The notes: generated from the letters alone by a model not told the origin. DNA of 64,000 nucleotides from Aureobasidium sp. EXF-3400 (GCA_024195585.1 SWBL01000072.1:104989-168988), one strand, 5' to 3'; counted from the first letter of the stretch, positions 19,918 through 31,475 are shown. Numbers and translations: made by a program.

Positions 19918-21977
19918 TCACCAGTCGTCCGTGAGAGCACCATGCGAGGCATTACCCACCAGCCTAGCATACTTTGCTAACGTACCACGACGAACGCTCG
20001 CCACTAATGGTGTCCATGTCTTCAAACGCGCCTCAATCTCATGTTCAGACACGTGAGGCATCCCGATATAATGGTTGCGAGCATCGATGGTGATCATATC
20101 ACCATCTTGTACGATGGCGATAGGACCTCCAACCGCAGCTTCAGGCACCACATGTCCGACAATAAAGCCATGACTTGCGCCCGAATATCTTCCATCAGTG
20201 ATCAAAGCCACGTTCTTATATCCTCCGCCGATCAATGATCCTGACGCGCGCAGCTGTTCTGGCATTCCTGGTCCTCCTTTTGGTCCTTCATATCTGACAA
20301 CCAGAACGAGGTTCTTGTCGCGAGGCAACAAGCCATCGTCCAGAGCTTTGCATAATGCGGATTCTTTGTTGAACACTCGGGCTTCTCCAGTGAAGCTAAG
20401 GCCTTCCTTGCCGGTGATCTTTGCGACCGCTCCGCCTGGAGCGATATTACCATACAATACTTCGATATGTCCTGACTCCTTGATCGGATTCTGCAATGAT
20501 CGGATGATTTCTTGTCCTTGCGGTAGTGATGGCCATGACTCGACATTCTCTGCGAGCGTTAAGCCAGTCACAGTCATTGTAGTGCCATCGAGTAGACCGG
20601 CAGCTATCAGGAGCTTCATGACCGAAGGTATACCTCCGATTTTGCACAAGTCTTCCATCAGATATTTTCCACTTGGTGCCAAGTCTGCAATGAATGGTGT
20701 TTTCTTCGAGATGCGCTGGAAGTCATCCAGAACCAAGTCGATGCCTGCGCTTCTGGCCATTGCTAGGGTGTGCAAGACTGAGTTGGTGGATCCTCCAAGG
20801 GCCATCATAAGAGTGGTTGCATTCTCAAATGCACGTTTTGTCAAAAGATCCCGGGGTCGTATATCCCGCTCCAGACACGTTCGCATGGCCTTGCCAATCT
20901 TGGAACATTCTCGAAGCTTTGCCGGTGAATCAGCTATAGAGCTTGATGATCCTGGTAAAGATAATCCGAGTGCTTCAATGATGACAGCGAGGCTGTTGGC
21001 AGTGTACATGCCTCCACAAGCACCGGGTCCAGGAATGGTGTTCTGCTCAATGTCGCACATGATCTCTTCAGCTGTATGTTTTCCGCTGGCATCCCACTCC
21101 GCCAGCTTACCAGACATATAGGCTCCTCGTGCTTCTGAGGGAGTGTTCATATCGATAGTGCGACCCGTGTGAAGGCTCTTACCACCACGAGAACTACCTC
21201 CGTATACAACGATGCTAGGCCGATTGTGTCTTATCAGTCCTATAACAACTCCTGGCATATTCTTGTCACACCCTGGAATTGCCACACATGCGTCATAGGC
21301 ATGGGCACAAGTGACGGTCTCGATGCTGTCTGCGATGATCTCACGAGACTGTAGCGAGTAACGCATGCCTTCGCAAAATAGTGAGCCTTGTATGCTGGCA
21401 AGTCCACTTTCCGAACTTACCTTGGTGTCCCATTGTGATGCCATCAGAAACACCAATTGTGTTGAATTGCCATGCTAAAAAGCCTTCGGCTGCCACGGAG
21501 TCCTTGATAGTCTTCCCAAGACCGAGCACTACTCTCTATTAGCATTGCAACGATGAACACGATCCAAGTCCTTCATGAGTTTTGGAATCGCAGATGGACG
21601 TACGATGCATGCTACCAAGTGGGATTAGTGTCTGGGCAGAGTTATGGCAAATTCAATCAAAACCTACTTGCAAGGATTACCCTCCCACCATACAGACGCT
21701 ATACCTACTTGAGGACTTGTTTGCAGCGTGTGTTCATCTGGTATGCCTGTTCCGTACAGCATAGTCTGTCGAGTAGCTTCTTAGCAGAGATCAGACGCTG
21801 TTGCGATGGTAGATATACTTTGGCGGGCGGGAATTCATGATTCCTTGTGAGAAATGTCGAATTACGATTCAGCGCAAGAGCACCGTCTCTACGGGCAGTG
21901 CTTGTGAGACGGGGAGCCAGCGGGTAGCCCAGGTCGTCCATTGCCTCGTCCGCGAGCGATGTGAGCGAGTTTGCCAT
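19918..21977 (-). CDS. IlvD/Edd family dehydratase (dihydroxy-acid or sugar-acid dehydratase)
   Basis: Five exons on the minus strand: 21977-21819, 21765-21668, 21611-21604, 21528-21421 and 21368-19918. They join in phase to 607 aa, standard for the family. Exon 3 is only 8 nt. All three Fe-S cysteines are visible: GNPCNMH (Cys 85), PGCDKNMPG (Cys 158) and [12 protein letters not shown] (Cys 242). Other landmarks are [65 protein letters not shown] and DGRYSG. The reaction is dehydration of a 2,3-dihydroxy acid to a 2-keto acid. The N-terminus ([20 protein letters not shown]) is acidic and unlike a mitochondrial presequence, so it is probably not the biosynthetic Ilv3. With an aldolase and SDR beside it, a role on a sugar acid is inferred. 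Confidence 0.88.
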
Positions 21978-22046
21978 GGTGAATTAGTGTCGTGACGAAT
22001 ACGCGTATTGACTACCGTCCGATCAAAAGCACAACTTAGTGAACTT

Positions 22047-22214
22047 GATATATATCTGGCCATTGGGCTCTCTCGGTTTATAATATCCCGGCAACGTTTA
22101 CCGGGCAGAAGATATCGTTTCCTGGTCGGATGTGTGCTATGGTCACTACTACCCCGCGCGGGTCCGGACGGTGAGTCTCCGGATCCTCCTCCACCGGTAA
22201 ATGCTACTCCGGTA
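22047..22214. promoter_or_regulatory. Divergent dehydratase/aldolase promoter with CCGG array
   Basis: The 382-bp gap between start codons 21977 (-) and 22360 (+) holds CCGG at 22088, 22101, 22164, 22179, 22194 and 22209. The last four are spaced exactly 15 bp apart, two as TCCGGA and two as CCGGTA. A 10-bp palindrome CCCGCGCGGG at 22153-22162 reads as CCG-N2-CGG, a typical target form for Zn2Cys6 regulators. A TATATA run near 22049-22055 is well placed for the minus-strand gene. The neighbouring Zn2Cys6 gene at 23642 is the obvious candidate binder; that link is inference. Confidence 0.55.
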
Positions 22215-22359
22215 CAGAGCCACGTCCTGTCAACTACCGTTATTTCAACTTCAGCTCGCCGATAACCTCGGGGTTCCTGTCAAAGGATATTACCAGCGCT
22301 GCTTACAGTGTTTTTGCGATCCCATTTCGATTCCACCTCACCCTTTTACGCAAGATATC

Positions 22360-23316
22360 ATGGACGCTACAAATTACTGCTTGCAAGCTTTAAACAAGGG
22401 AGACGGTCGTGCCTATGGTGCATGGCAGATGCTCCCCGGGTCTAATGTCTCGAGAGCACTTGCCAACCAAGGTTTCGACTGGATCCTTGTGGATTGTGAG
22501 CATGGAAACATAGACGATGCAGCCATGCATGAGGCTGTACCGACAATTGCTGCCTGTGGTTCATCTCCCATTGTCAGAATTCCGGCGGCCGAGGGATGGA
22601 TGATCAAGAGTGAGTCTAACGGTTCCGTGAAGAAATCGGTCTCAGTATGCAGCGAGCTGACTCAACCCTTGCGTGAACAGGAGCGCTAGATGCAGGTGCT
22701 CACGGAATCATGGTTCCTCTTCTTACTTCCGTCGAGGGAGCTAGAGACATAGTCAAGTGGTCAAAGTTTCCTCCACTCGGCAGGAGAGGCTGGGGCTCTC
22801 CTTTCCCAATGAACAGCTTCTCTACCAAAGGCAGTAGACCGGAACTCTCGGCTGTTGAATACATGCAACAGGCAAACGACTCTCTCCTTACCGTAGTACA
22901 AATCGAGACTGCAGAAGCCTTGGACTGTGTGGAAGAGATAGCAGCAGTCCCTGGCATCGATGTGTTGTTCGTTGGTCCTTTTGACCTTGGAAACAACATC
23001 GGGTCTCCTATACTCCAAGGTGTACAAAGCCAGACCTTGAAAGACGCGATCAAGCGTGTTCACGCGGCTGCAATCAAGGCTGGCAAGAAAAGCGGTATTT
23101 ACTGCGTTTCCGGCGAACAAGCGAGAGAGTATTCGGAGATGGGTTTCCACATGGTACGTTTAAGTCACCCGCAGACTTTATTACCCTGCTGACTCACGCG
23201 CGCAGTGTTCGGCCATGACAGACATGGTTGCTCTTCCGACCGAGATGAGTAGAGCCTTAACTGTAGCGAAAGGCGGTAACAAGGGATCTGGGAAGACGGG
23301 TGGCGTATACAGTTGA
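22360..23316 (+). CDS. HpcH/HpaI-family class II aldolase (2-keto-3-deoxy acid aldolase type)
   Basis: Three exons, 22360-22609, 22681-23153 and 23206-23316, joined in phase to 277 aa. Family motifs: GAWQMLPGSNVSRALANQG, the catalytic-site VDCEHGN (residues 44-50), RIPAAEGWMIKRALDAGAHG, the metal-ligand region VQIETAEALD, and LFVGPFDLGNNIG. These enzymes cleave 2-keto-3-deoxy sugar acids or related 4-hydroxy-2-keto acids to pyruvate plus an aldehyde, using a divalent metal. The length is usual (250-280 aa) and there is no targeting signal, so it should be cytosolic. It is divergent from the IlvD/Edd gene and upstream of the Zn2Cys6 gene. The order dehydratase then aldolase is the logic of non-phosphorylated sugar-acid breakdown, as in the fungal L-rhamnose route; the exact substrate is unknown. 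Confidence 0.85.
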
Positions 23317-23641
23317 TACTGAACTGTCAGATGGTGTTGAGAATGGATATCGGTCGCGTTGTGTTGGACGAAACACGGAGGCGGAAGTGGCCGATGTGGA
23401 GAGGGAAACCAGCTTGGCATGATATCATATGGCTGTTACTGCCATGCTACTATCACTGTTGCCCACGCCTCTCGATGAATTCTATCACGGTCATCGCCTT
23501 GACCTTTTGTTGCCATCGGCTGCCAAATCTTGTTGCGGTTGTTTGTGCTATCTATGACCTGTCGGCGTCTCCGGCCAGTCACAGCCCGAACGGGTCTCCC
23601 AAGTACCATGCTACTCAAACTCGCATTGGTGTTGACCCGGC
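23317..23641. other. Intergenic: aldolase terminator region and regulator promoter
   Basis: 325 bp without a supported gene between two same-strand genes. It contains scattered CGG and CCGG (near 23573 and 23638), which could allow self-regulation by the Zn2Cys6 protein, but none is arranged as regularly as in the divergent promoter. Confidence 0.4.
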
Positions 23642-25913
23642 ATGGTCGGAACCCCTGGACGCCAGGCAGCACGAGGCGCCTGTGTGTACTGTCGGGAAAA
23701 AAAGGTATCTCGCATTTAGTCGCACGCAGAGATGATATATGTGCTTATAGATAATCCGCTCAGCTCAAGTGCGACAGAGGACAACCCGCGTGCAAGTCTT
23801 GCCTTGACCGTGCACATCAGTGCCTGTATGTCGCTCGACCTCGATCAGCAAGGCCTACCAATAGTCGCATCTCTCAATTGCAGCTCGAGAACCAAGCGCT
23901 TCGCCTGGCGGCCGAGCGGGATCGTGTCGACCAACAACAGCTTCCGCCTTTGTCACCGTCACTGACCTCGGCAGAATCTATTCATGCAACCCATTCAACT
24001 CATGGGACTCCTATTCGAGCCGAAAATCCCGAGCCTGACAGTCCGGGGGTGGCTACTGCCAATCCCTTAGAGAGAACTGCTTTTGCACATATCAATCATG
24101 AAGGTTCACCGTGGCCGGTCGAACAAAGGCGACTGCCGTCGACCATGAACACCGGTCTAGTGGAGGACAGGAGAGTTCTCTACGGCCAGACCGCCAGACA
24201 AAGTTAGGCTCGCTCACTGTTCTATATCATCTACATTGGCTGACAAGCATCGCTCTTTATTTGCTAGGACAGCTCGAGAAGCATATCTTGACCTCTGCAG
24301 ACCTTGACGGTGTGGAGCCAAGTCTCACGATGGACCTGCTTTCACATTACTGGGATCGCCAATTGCATGCAGGTTTGATTGTCTATCGCACCGTCTTCAT
24401 GCAGGACTTGGCTGCGGGTGGTGGCACTTTCTTCTCGAAACTGCTCCTCAATGCTCTATTCTTTTCCGCATCCAAGCACGTACCAGAATCCTGGGAAGAC
24501 TCTAGTGATCCTGCATCGTCCGGATCTCGCTATCGTAAGCGTTTCTTCGAGCTTCTAGAAGGAGAGCGGTATCGCTGCAGCATTACCACCATTCAAGGCC
24601 TTTTGATTGTTGCGAACACCCTGTTCAGCCGGTGCGACGAGAGGAGTTTGTCGTGGCTTCTGACTGGCAACGCGTTTCAGATGCTGGTACATATGCGTCT
24701 CCACCTTGACGACCTTTCCGAATCGCCGGACAAGAGGGAAGTACGACGACGTCTTTATTGGGGCGCCTATGGTATGCATAACCACGCTCCGTTTCTCTGA
24801 CCTGAGCGCTTCGCTGAAATTCCTCCCAGTCTTAGACAAAGTGCAAAGTCTATATCAAGGTAGACCTCCATACTTGCGCGTTCTGGAAAGTAACGTACCC
24901 ATGACTTTTGTTGACGATTTTGAGGAGTTCGAGCCATTCCATGGTGACTCGTTCTCATGCCTTTCCGGACAAACCGTCCCTATACTCTGTCATCACATTA
25001 GCCAACTGCAGATGTATGCAAGCCTCTGCGTTGTGATGGAACGAATCCATGTTCGCATGCACAGAATGCGAGACTTAGGTTCCGTGGACGGCTCAACTGT
25101 ACATACTGATATTGCTACATTGTGGCAAGACTTGCAGCAGTGGAGGGCCAATGTACCCGCGCATCTTTCTGCATTCACAAGCAGTCAAAACACAGAGGAT
25201 CCGCCTCTACCCAATACAGTCGCTATCTTGTAAGTTTCGTTTCACGAAATCCCTGAAAATCACATTTGCTCACCTATATTTCTCTATCTAGAGCTCTTTA
25301 CAATGTCCTCACAATTCAACTCTGGCAATGGCAAGTATCCAGCCCTCTAACAGCTCGACCACTCACAATCGACACCCATAACCTAGTCCCAGGGCTTTCT
25401 GCTGCCAAAGAGATATGCCACCTCATACGTACCAGCGCACAATACTATGCTCCGGCGAGCGCCACCTTCACACTCTCCTACGCCGCTCACATAGCAGCTA
25501 CAGTCCTTGTGCGTATCATGACGCAAGACTCGACTGCCATTTCCGAAATGAAGGACTACCTACAACTCTGTCTGGAGTTCTTACGTATGCAGACACACCT
25601 TTACTATTCTTCAAGGCGATCCCTAAAGGTGTTGGAAACAATGATTGAGCGCGCAGGCATCATTTTCTCAGAGGCTGAAGATAGTGAAGCTATGGCTTTA
25701 GAGACTTCGTCCTCCCGGATTCGCATCACATCGCCTGTTGCTGGAATGGATCAAGGCGTGATGACATCCGGTGCTGGGTTTTCTTTTGATGCAGCGGGTT
25801 TGGTTTTTGACCCAATCGCGTTCTCGCTCGAGGATTTGGATTCTTGGAGCCGCACTTTTCACGCTGAGCAATCAGACATTGATATTGAGGGTACAGCGCC
25901 ACTATTCGGTTAG
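23642..25913 (+). CDS. Zn2Cys6 fungal transcription factor
   Basis: Five exons, 23642-23704, 23764-24202, 24268-24771, 24830-25229 and 25292-25913, all in phase, give 654 aa. The binuclear zinc cluster is at the N-terminus: cysteines 14, 17, 24, 31, 34 and 41 (C-X2-C-X6-C-X6-C-X2-C-X6-C), with the first intron splitting it after REKK. A linker and coiled-coil helix (SRISQLQLENQALRLAAERD) follow, giving likely dimerisation. The fungal-specific regulatory domain covers about 190-560 (HYWDRQLHAGLIVYRTVFM, FFSASKHVPESW, RRRLYWGAYV, SLYQGRPPYLR). It is co-oriented with and next to the aldolase, so it is probably the pathway-specific regulator of that group. The activator or repressor role and inducer are not visible. 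Confidence 0.85.
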
Positions 25914-26229
25914 AAAGTACTTCAGACGGGACGGTGGAAGCGCGGTATTAGGCAATGCCTTGCTTCTAGCAATACCTGCTGCCCTCAACTAGACTTACTC
26001 AGTGCCATCCTACTTCCTCCCCGTGTGCTAAATCTTGTAACCTCTACCCTATTTCTTCGAGAGCATACAGCGAAGTCGTCGCTATCCAAAGGCACAATAA
26101 TCTCTAGAACCGAGGTGTATCCAAAGAGAGTCCAGAAAATATCGTATCTCGATGGATACTATCCTGTTTCTCGAAAGTTTTGTGCATTTTTATAGTCCTA
26201 CGCGTTACAGAATTTCGCACACGGGGAGG
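25914..26229. other. Convergent 3' region with repeat fragment
   Basis: Between the stop of the regulator (+) and the stop of the first DUF3433 gene (-). It holds the third, partial repeat copy at its right end; no gene. Confidence 0.45.
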
Positions 26230-26230
26230 C
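26176..26230. repeat. Palindromic repeat family, partial copy 3
   Basis: AGTTTTGTGCATTTTTATAG then CCTACGCGTTACAG and TTTCGCACACGGGGA. This follows the right half of copy 2 (TTTTTATAGCTACACGCGTGA, CTTTGCACACGGGAGA) in the same orientation with scattered mismatches. Only one arm is recognisable, so it is probably a decayed or solo end. Confidence 0.5.
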
Positions 26231-29200
26231 TATGTCCTAGGACCCACAATATCAATACTGACCCTCTCATCAACATTCACAACCATTCCCTCTTCCATCT
26301 GCTCACCCCCATCTCCATCCTTTGCACTTTCCTCCATCTTCTCCACATCATCATCATCACCCTTGTCAAAATCAGCCATCCCAACATCAATCCCAAACCT
26401 CCTGCCTCCCATGCCATCGTCCCACCACCCCATGCTGAACAAATGGTCCTTGAATGGTGTCATCTGCACCAATTCCTCCAGCGTCGCATTTTCAGCTCCC
26501 TCTGGTATCATGTCGAGGAACTTCGAATCGACGAGAAGTGATGCTTGAGCGGCGATACTGCAAGGGTTCTTTGGCAGCAAGGTCTTGGTGTCGAAGAGAT
26601 AGTATACGATGCAAGCGCAAAGCCACATGCTTAGCAGTAAGGCCTCGAGGATTCTGGTCGAGATTCCGGACTGGAAGATCCGTTGGTAGTTCTCATCAAC
26701 TAGGGTGGCAGTGGCGTTGATGGTATCTGCTGTGAAGTTTTGGTTTCGGAGAGCAGTGTTGTAGAATTGTGTGAAGAACTGGTTGTAGAGATCACTGACT
26801 TGAGTAGCTAGTTGAATCGATCCAGTGGACGTGTCGTAGAAAGCGTCGGGAGTATTGTTGAGTACTGTCTGCCACAAATTGCCGTTAGGAAGCAACCCAT
26901 CCAAGTGTTCCATATATGCGCCGGTCCAGGGTAGCGCTTGACTGTAATTGGATAAAGTGACAAACGATTGTTCGTATGGTTGGACAGAAGTGACAGTACT
27001 TGTTGACACGTCATATGTGATATTTGCGCTCCCCTGTCTGACATCGTAGTGGCATGCTATCCCATGAATCTGAGCAGAAGTGGCGTTCCAAGTTCCGTAG
27101 AGGAGAGTAACATTAGGTATAACATAGGTCGACTCGTTACGCAGCATGAAAGCTTGTTGCAGCGCTTCATTGTTAGGCCAAGCAGAGGGGTCTGTCCAAG
27201 TATATGTGAAGGAATCTTCATATACCTGATAGGAGAACCTCGTTGAGTTTGCTTGTAGATCGACGCCGATACTCAGAATTTCGTCACTGCAATTAGGACC
27301 AGGATTGTCGCATCCATACCCAGCAAGATCGATATGAGTCAAGTTTAGATATGAATCTCCTGGAGAACCTCCGTACCATACTCCCGTGGAAGTTGTATCT
27401 TTTGGATCGTTGGATCCATTGATGTTTACGGTATATCTGAAACCAGCCGGGTCCATGACTCTGCAAGTCATGTTGGACAGAATCACGCCTACGTTGATGT
27501 CGATAGAAGAGAGATTCAGTAGTTTTGCGCCGGTAGTAAGGATGTTATTGCTGGTATCTTGCTTGAGGTTGGGGAAGACGAAGTTTTGGTACGTCCCTTT
27601 CGGGTAGCTGCCATATCCTTGGTAGAGAAGATTAGCGGCGCAAAGGGAGGCTTGACTCCAAGCGGCGATGTCAAGAATTTGTCCCGCCGGGCTCGAGATA
27701 TGGTCGGCGAGCGGTATAACAAGAGATTCGGTCCTTCGAGTAGACTGAACGTAAATGAGACCACTGACAATGATGGTCAGAAGAGATGCCAGAAGGGCTG
27801 AGACGCTGGTTGCAAGAAGCGCGTAGCGTCTAAGTCTCGAACTTTGATAAGTGATTTGTATAGAAGCCTTCGATAAGTTGACATTACACAAAGCGTGTTG
27901 AGCAACAACGCTCCTTGTTCTTAGGATACTGTACGGATCCAAGAGCGCTACAGACCAAGTGAGAGACGCGTATAAGAGGCGGACTAATGTCATTGTTGAA
28001 GCGGGAATCCACGTCCACGCGTAGTGCCAGTAGCGGCCCAAAGGCGCATCCTCGAGACCGTCTTTATCACAAGAGACCTGATATGTGACTTCAAGACAAG
28101 CGACTATGGCCAATGGGAGTGTTAGCGCGGCAATTTTCATGTATATGGAGAATGCTGCTGGCCTCCACCATGTAGTGATACGTGCAGCTGAAGCAGAGCT
28201 TGTTCGAAGAGCAGCCTCGGATCCATGTAGTCGTATCGAGTTTGTCGTTCTATCTGAAGAAAATGACTGCCCTGAAAAGTTTTCTCTGATGTGATCCAAA
28301 GACATCTCTCCACTTCCAGATAAGTGGAGCTTGAGCTGGTCGTTTCTCTGAATCATCACAGCCAGAGACGACAGTGTGGTAGGAGTGCAAGGAGAAAAGG
28401 TCATAACGAGACAAGCGCATATGGTCAGGATTGCCAGTCCAGTTTCGGTGATCCGAAGAGCGGTACCTTTCAGTGTAACACGTAGTTGAGTCGCATTGTA
28501 AGAGCCGGGAGCGACCCTCGTTGAATTCGCTCTCAGCAATCGATCTGCAATCTGACTTGCAGTCGTTCTGTACAGGCGTTGCGAATCTCGCATCAGTGTT
28601 TCACGGTTGAGGTATTCTGCTGGCTGTCGGGACCAGGTTGCTAGGAGTACCGCAAAGAAGTTATCGTAAGAATTCGCACCATGGTCATACCTACGGGAAA
28701 AGGGTCCCTCCAGGAAAGTCGGCACTGCAGCTTGGAGAGATGTGTTGAAAGCCGACCAGATTTTCCACGGAGATGTGATATTCTTGTCCAAGGTTTTTTG
28801 GATCTCAATATTGATCACTGCCGCAGCGGAGTTCGTAGTGACAACAGCTTCCTGAAGCGCGTGGTTTGGCGTACAGACCAATACTGTAGAGTTGAACGAG
28901 TGCATGATCAAGTGCCGAAAGCCAGTTGCGTTTGCTGGAGCGCTGACGTTCACTTGACCAAAGAAGACGAAAATTTTTGATTGATCGACGCCAGGACACT
29001 GCTTGAGGAATATGCCACCAATAGGCATAAAATTCGATGCTTCGTATGTCGTCTCTGCAGGCGTCGCCACAAGTTTTAGACCTGTTGAGCAATCGCCGTC
29101 TTCCAGATCAACCTCAATATCCCAGGTGTAAGGTCCGGGCGTAACTGAGATGTTTTTGACAGATCCGTTATTACATGCCAGATCTGCATGGAATGCCTCG

Positions 29201-30449
29201 ACAGATCCGTTCTTCAATGCATCCAAATCTTCAGATCTTGTCAGTTGGGCCTTCGAGAAATTGTGCTGGGACTAACCATCAAGAGCGGTCCGCAGACTGA
29301 ACATGTCCACAGCGTAATCTATATTTGTGTTCGGGGGATAATCGACGGACAGGTTTCCGGATAAGATGCTGGAAACAGCCAGGACTGGAAAGCTGCCCAC
29401 TTCGCTGGAGTCGAACAAAGTTCCGTCGAAAGTACTTAGTACTGAGATTGCCGTCTCCACGTGTATCGATGTTGGCTGTAAGACGAAAAGACCAGTAGAA
29501 GCAACGATAACGAGGATGACTGTCAAAGAACCAATTGTGGATGTAATGACAGGCACGTGTCGATATCGTATAGATTTTAGAAGCACAGCCACCAATTTAT
29601 CAGAGACATAGTCCATGAACAGGCTTCGATCAGCTGACTGTGGTTTCTCAGTCATGAGCTTCCATGGCATCAGTGCTCTAGCATGGTAGTCTAACTTGTT
29701 CCAGTAGAATGCGATGATTGTCAACACTACGATAGTTAGATTGAGGTTCTTCATGCGATATAGAATCTTGTGAGAGTGCCGAATCTTAGGAGTTAGAAGT
29801 CCCGCATGATGCATGCGGACGCAAAGAAGTGTGGTAATCAAGGTCGGAGCCAAGATAATTGAAATCTTGATTGGAAATCGACGACAAGGCGTTATCGGAT
29901 GCAAAAACTGGCGGTAAATGCAGCATATCCGACTTCCAAACCTTTTGATAGCCACAATGAATCATTATCATCTCACGTTCTGTTTCACTTACATGCAGTT
30001 GGAAGATATTTCCAGAGGTAAGATGTATCCTGTTTGGCAGTTGTCAGGCCTTGGTTCCTGTTCGATAAAAAGTGAACGATCTCGAGTGTAGCGATTAGAG
30101 CAACAAGATAGGCGATCAGTCCTAGCAGTGGTCCTCGACGGAGTGGCCATGGAGCAGATGCCCGCAGTCTACCATCACGTGTTTGTACAATCTCTTCTGA
30201 TGGCTCGAATTTTTGTGGAGTGATCAAGAGTGACCTGTCTTTGGATGAGAATGCAGTTTCGCTCGGATCCTGGACGGTGTAGTTTGGACCCGCATAACTG
30301 GATGGAGTTGGTCGGATAGATTCAGAAGCTTGATCGGTCGTCGATATTGGGTATACTGATCGTGTGGTGTCTGCTGCGTCCGTGAACTCGTGATCCATGA
30401 AGCGATGGTCCAGAAGGCTGCTCAGCTCAAACGATTCCTGAGAAGCCAT
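26230..30449 (-). CDS. Large DUF3433 multi-pass membrane protein (1)
   Basis: Three exons: 30449-29993, 29726-29277 and 29228-26230, in phase, 1301 aa. Intron 1 is long (266 nt). Hallmarks of fungal DUF3433 proteins: an N-terminal cytosolic part, a first membrane helix (GLIAYLVALIATLEIVHFL), the loop YLWKYLPTALLTIIAFYWNK, the ALMPWKLM motif and LFMDYVSDKLVAVLLKSIR, followed by two large glycosylation-rich ectodomains. The whole half-unit (helix, YLWTYGPTA-like loop, MPW, ectodomain, helix) is repeated once. The function of this family is unknown; the topology suggests a plasma-membrane or secretory-pathway protein with extracytoplasmic domains. A second member lies at 58.5-62.3 kb. Confidence 0.82.
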
Positions 30450-31475
30450 GGCAAGCCAGTAATACTTAATCTGTTCAAACTAGGGCAATTCTAAGACTGA
30501 GATATAGTCCTTCCAGAGGGCGGAGCAGATCGAAGCGGGCATGAGCCTTGAGACTTGTAGAGGCTAAGGAGTTGAGCACATGTACAGTACATACCTACAG
30601 CCTTCTCCGAATGCCGTCCAATAGCTCGGTTATATGATACTCTGGTTCATCGCTGCACTTCCCAACTCGAGGCGTTAACCAATCAATAAGCTCGCCATAT
30701 CCTTGACTGGCTGGATATCACAGCCCTGGGCCCTTGAAGAGCCCAAAATAGACCGCTGCAGCATCGGACGGCCAGTTAGTGCACTGCAGAATTAGTTCAG
30801 GATCAAGGTCGACTTTGAAGTTGGTGCAGTCCTTTGCGTGTCGTCCCTCAGGTTGGCTAGCTTGTTGTCCTTTAGGTTGGCTAGCCCGCTCCTTTCGGCA
30901 CTCCCGCATAGCGCTACGACAGCATCTAGAAGGGATCTACAATACCTCCATCTGCAATGATCAATCCCTTCTTTTCCCATGCCGCACGCGACAAGTTATT
31001 GAGTAAAGCATCGACGAATAAATACATCCCCACGAGTCTTCCGATACTTCGACTACATTAATCGGATGAACTTGATCAAGGTCGAGACAGTCCAAATGCT
31101 TCTGCAAAATTCAGCAACAACATCCTGAGCTACGCCATGATGCAGTCTCACATGCTACAACATGCAAGGCTGGAGCAATATCGACCAAATGCGCTCCTAT
31201 CGGTCCCCATCTAGCTTGATCTAAGCCACCGTCAGCCTTAGCCAAAATCTGCAGCGACAGGCCAATAAGAAGCCCAGTATAAACGCTGCATCAACACCAA
31301 AAAGCACATACAAGGCTTATCTGCATATCAAAAAGCTTAGAGCAATGCGCAAGCGGAATTGCAAATCGCATGCAAGCCATCTGAGCAAAACAGGAAACCA
31401 CACCTTCGATCCATATCGTCAATTACACTTCTCATTCATCGCCCTCTGATCTATATACCAGCTATTATCACAACA
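30450..31475. other. Intergenic, no gene seen
   Basis: About 1 kb upstream of the first DUF3433 gene. No supported coding frame. There is a short tandem of AGGTTGGCTAGC at 30850-30861 and 30874-30885 (24-bp period), probably without meaning. Confidence 0.45.

Noticed and set aside
20198..21121. 307-codon plus-strand frame opposite the dehydratase
   Set aside because: Shadow of the strongly conserved dehydratase coding sequence; Pro/Ser/Arg-rich translation without motifs.
10830..25913. A secondary-metabolite gene cluster
   Set aside because: No polyketide synthase, peptide synthetase, terpene cyclase or P450 is present; the regulator and enzymes fit sugar-acid catabolism better.
30850..30885. 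Tandem AGGTTGGCTAGC, 24-bp period
   Set aside because: Only two units, non-coding and not near a promoter; likely chance or a small duplication.
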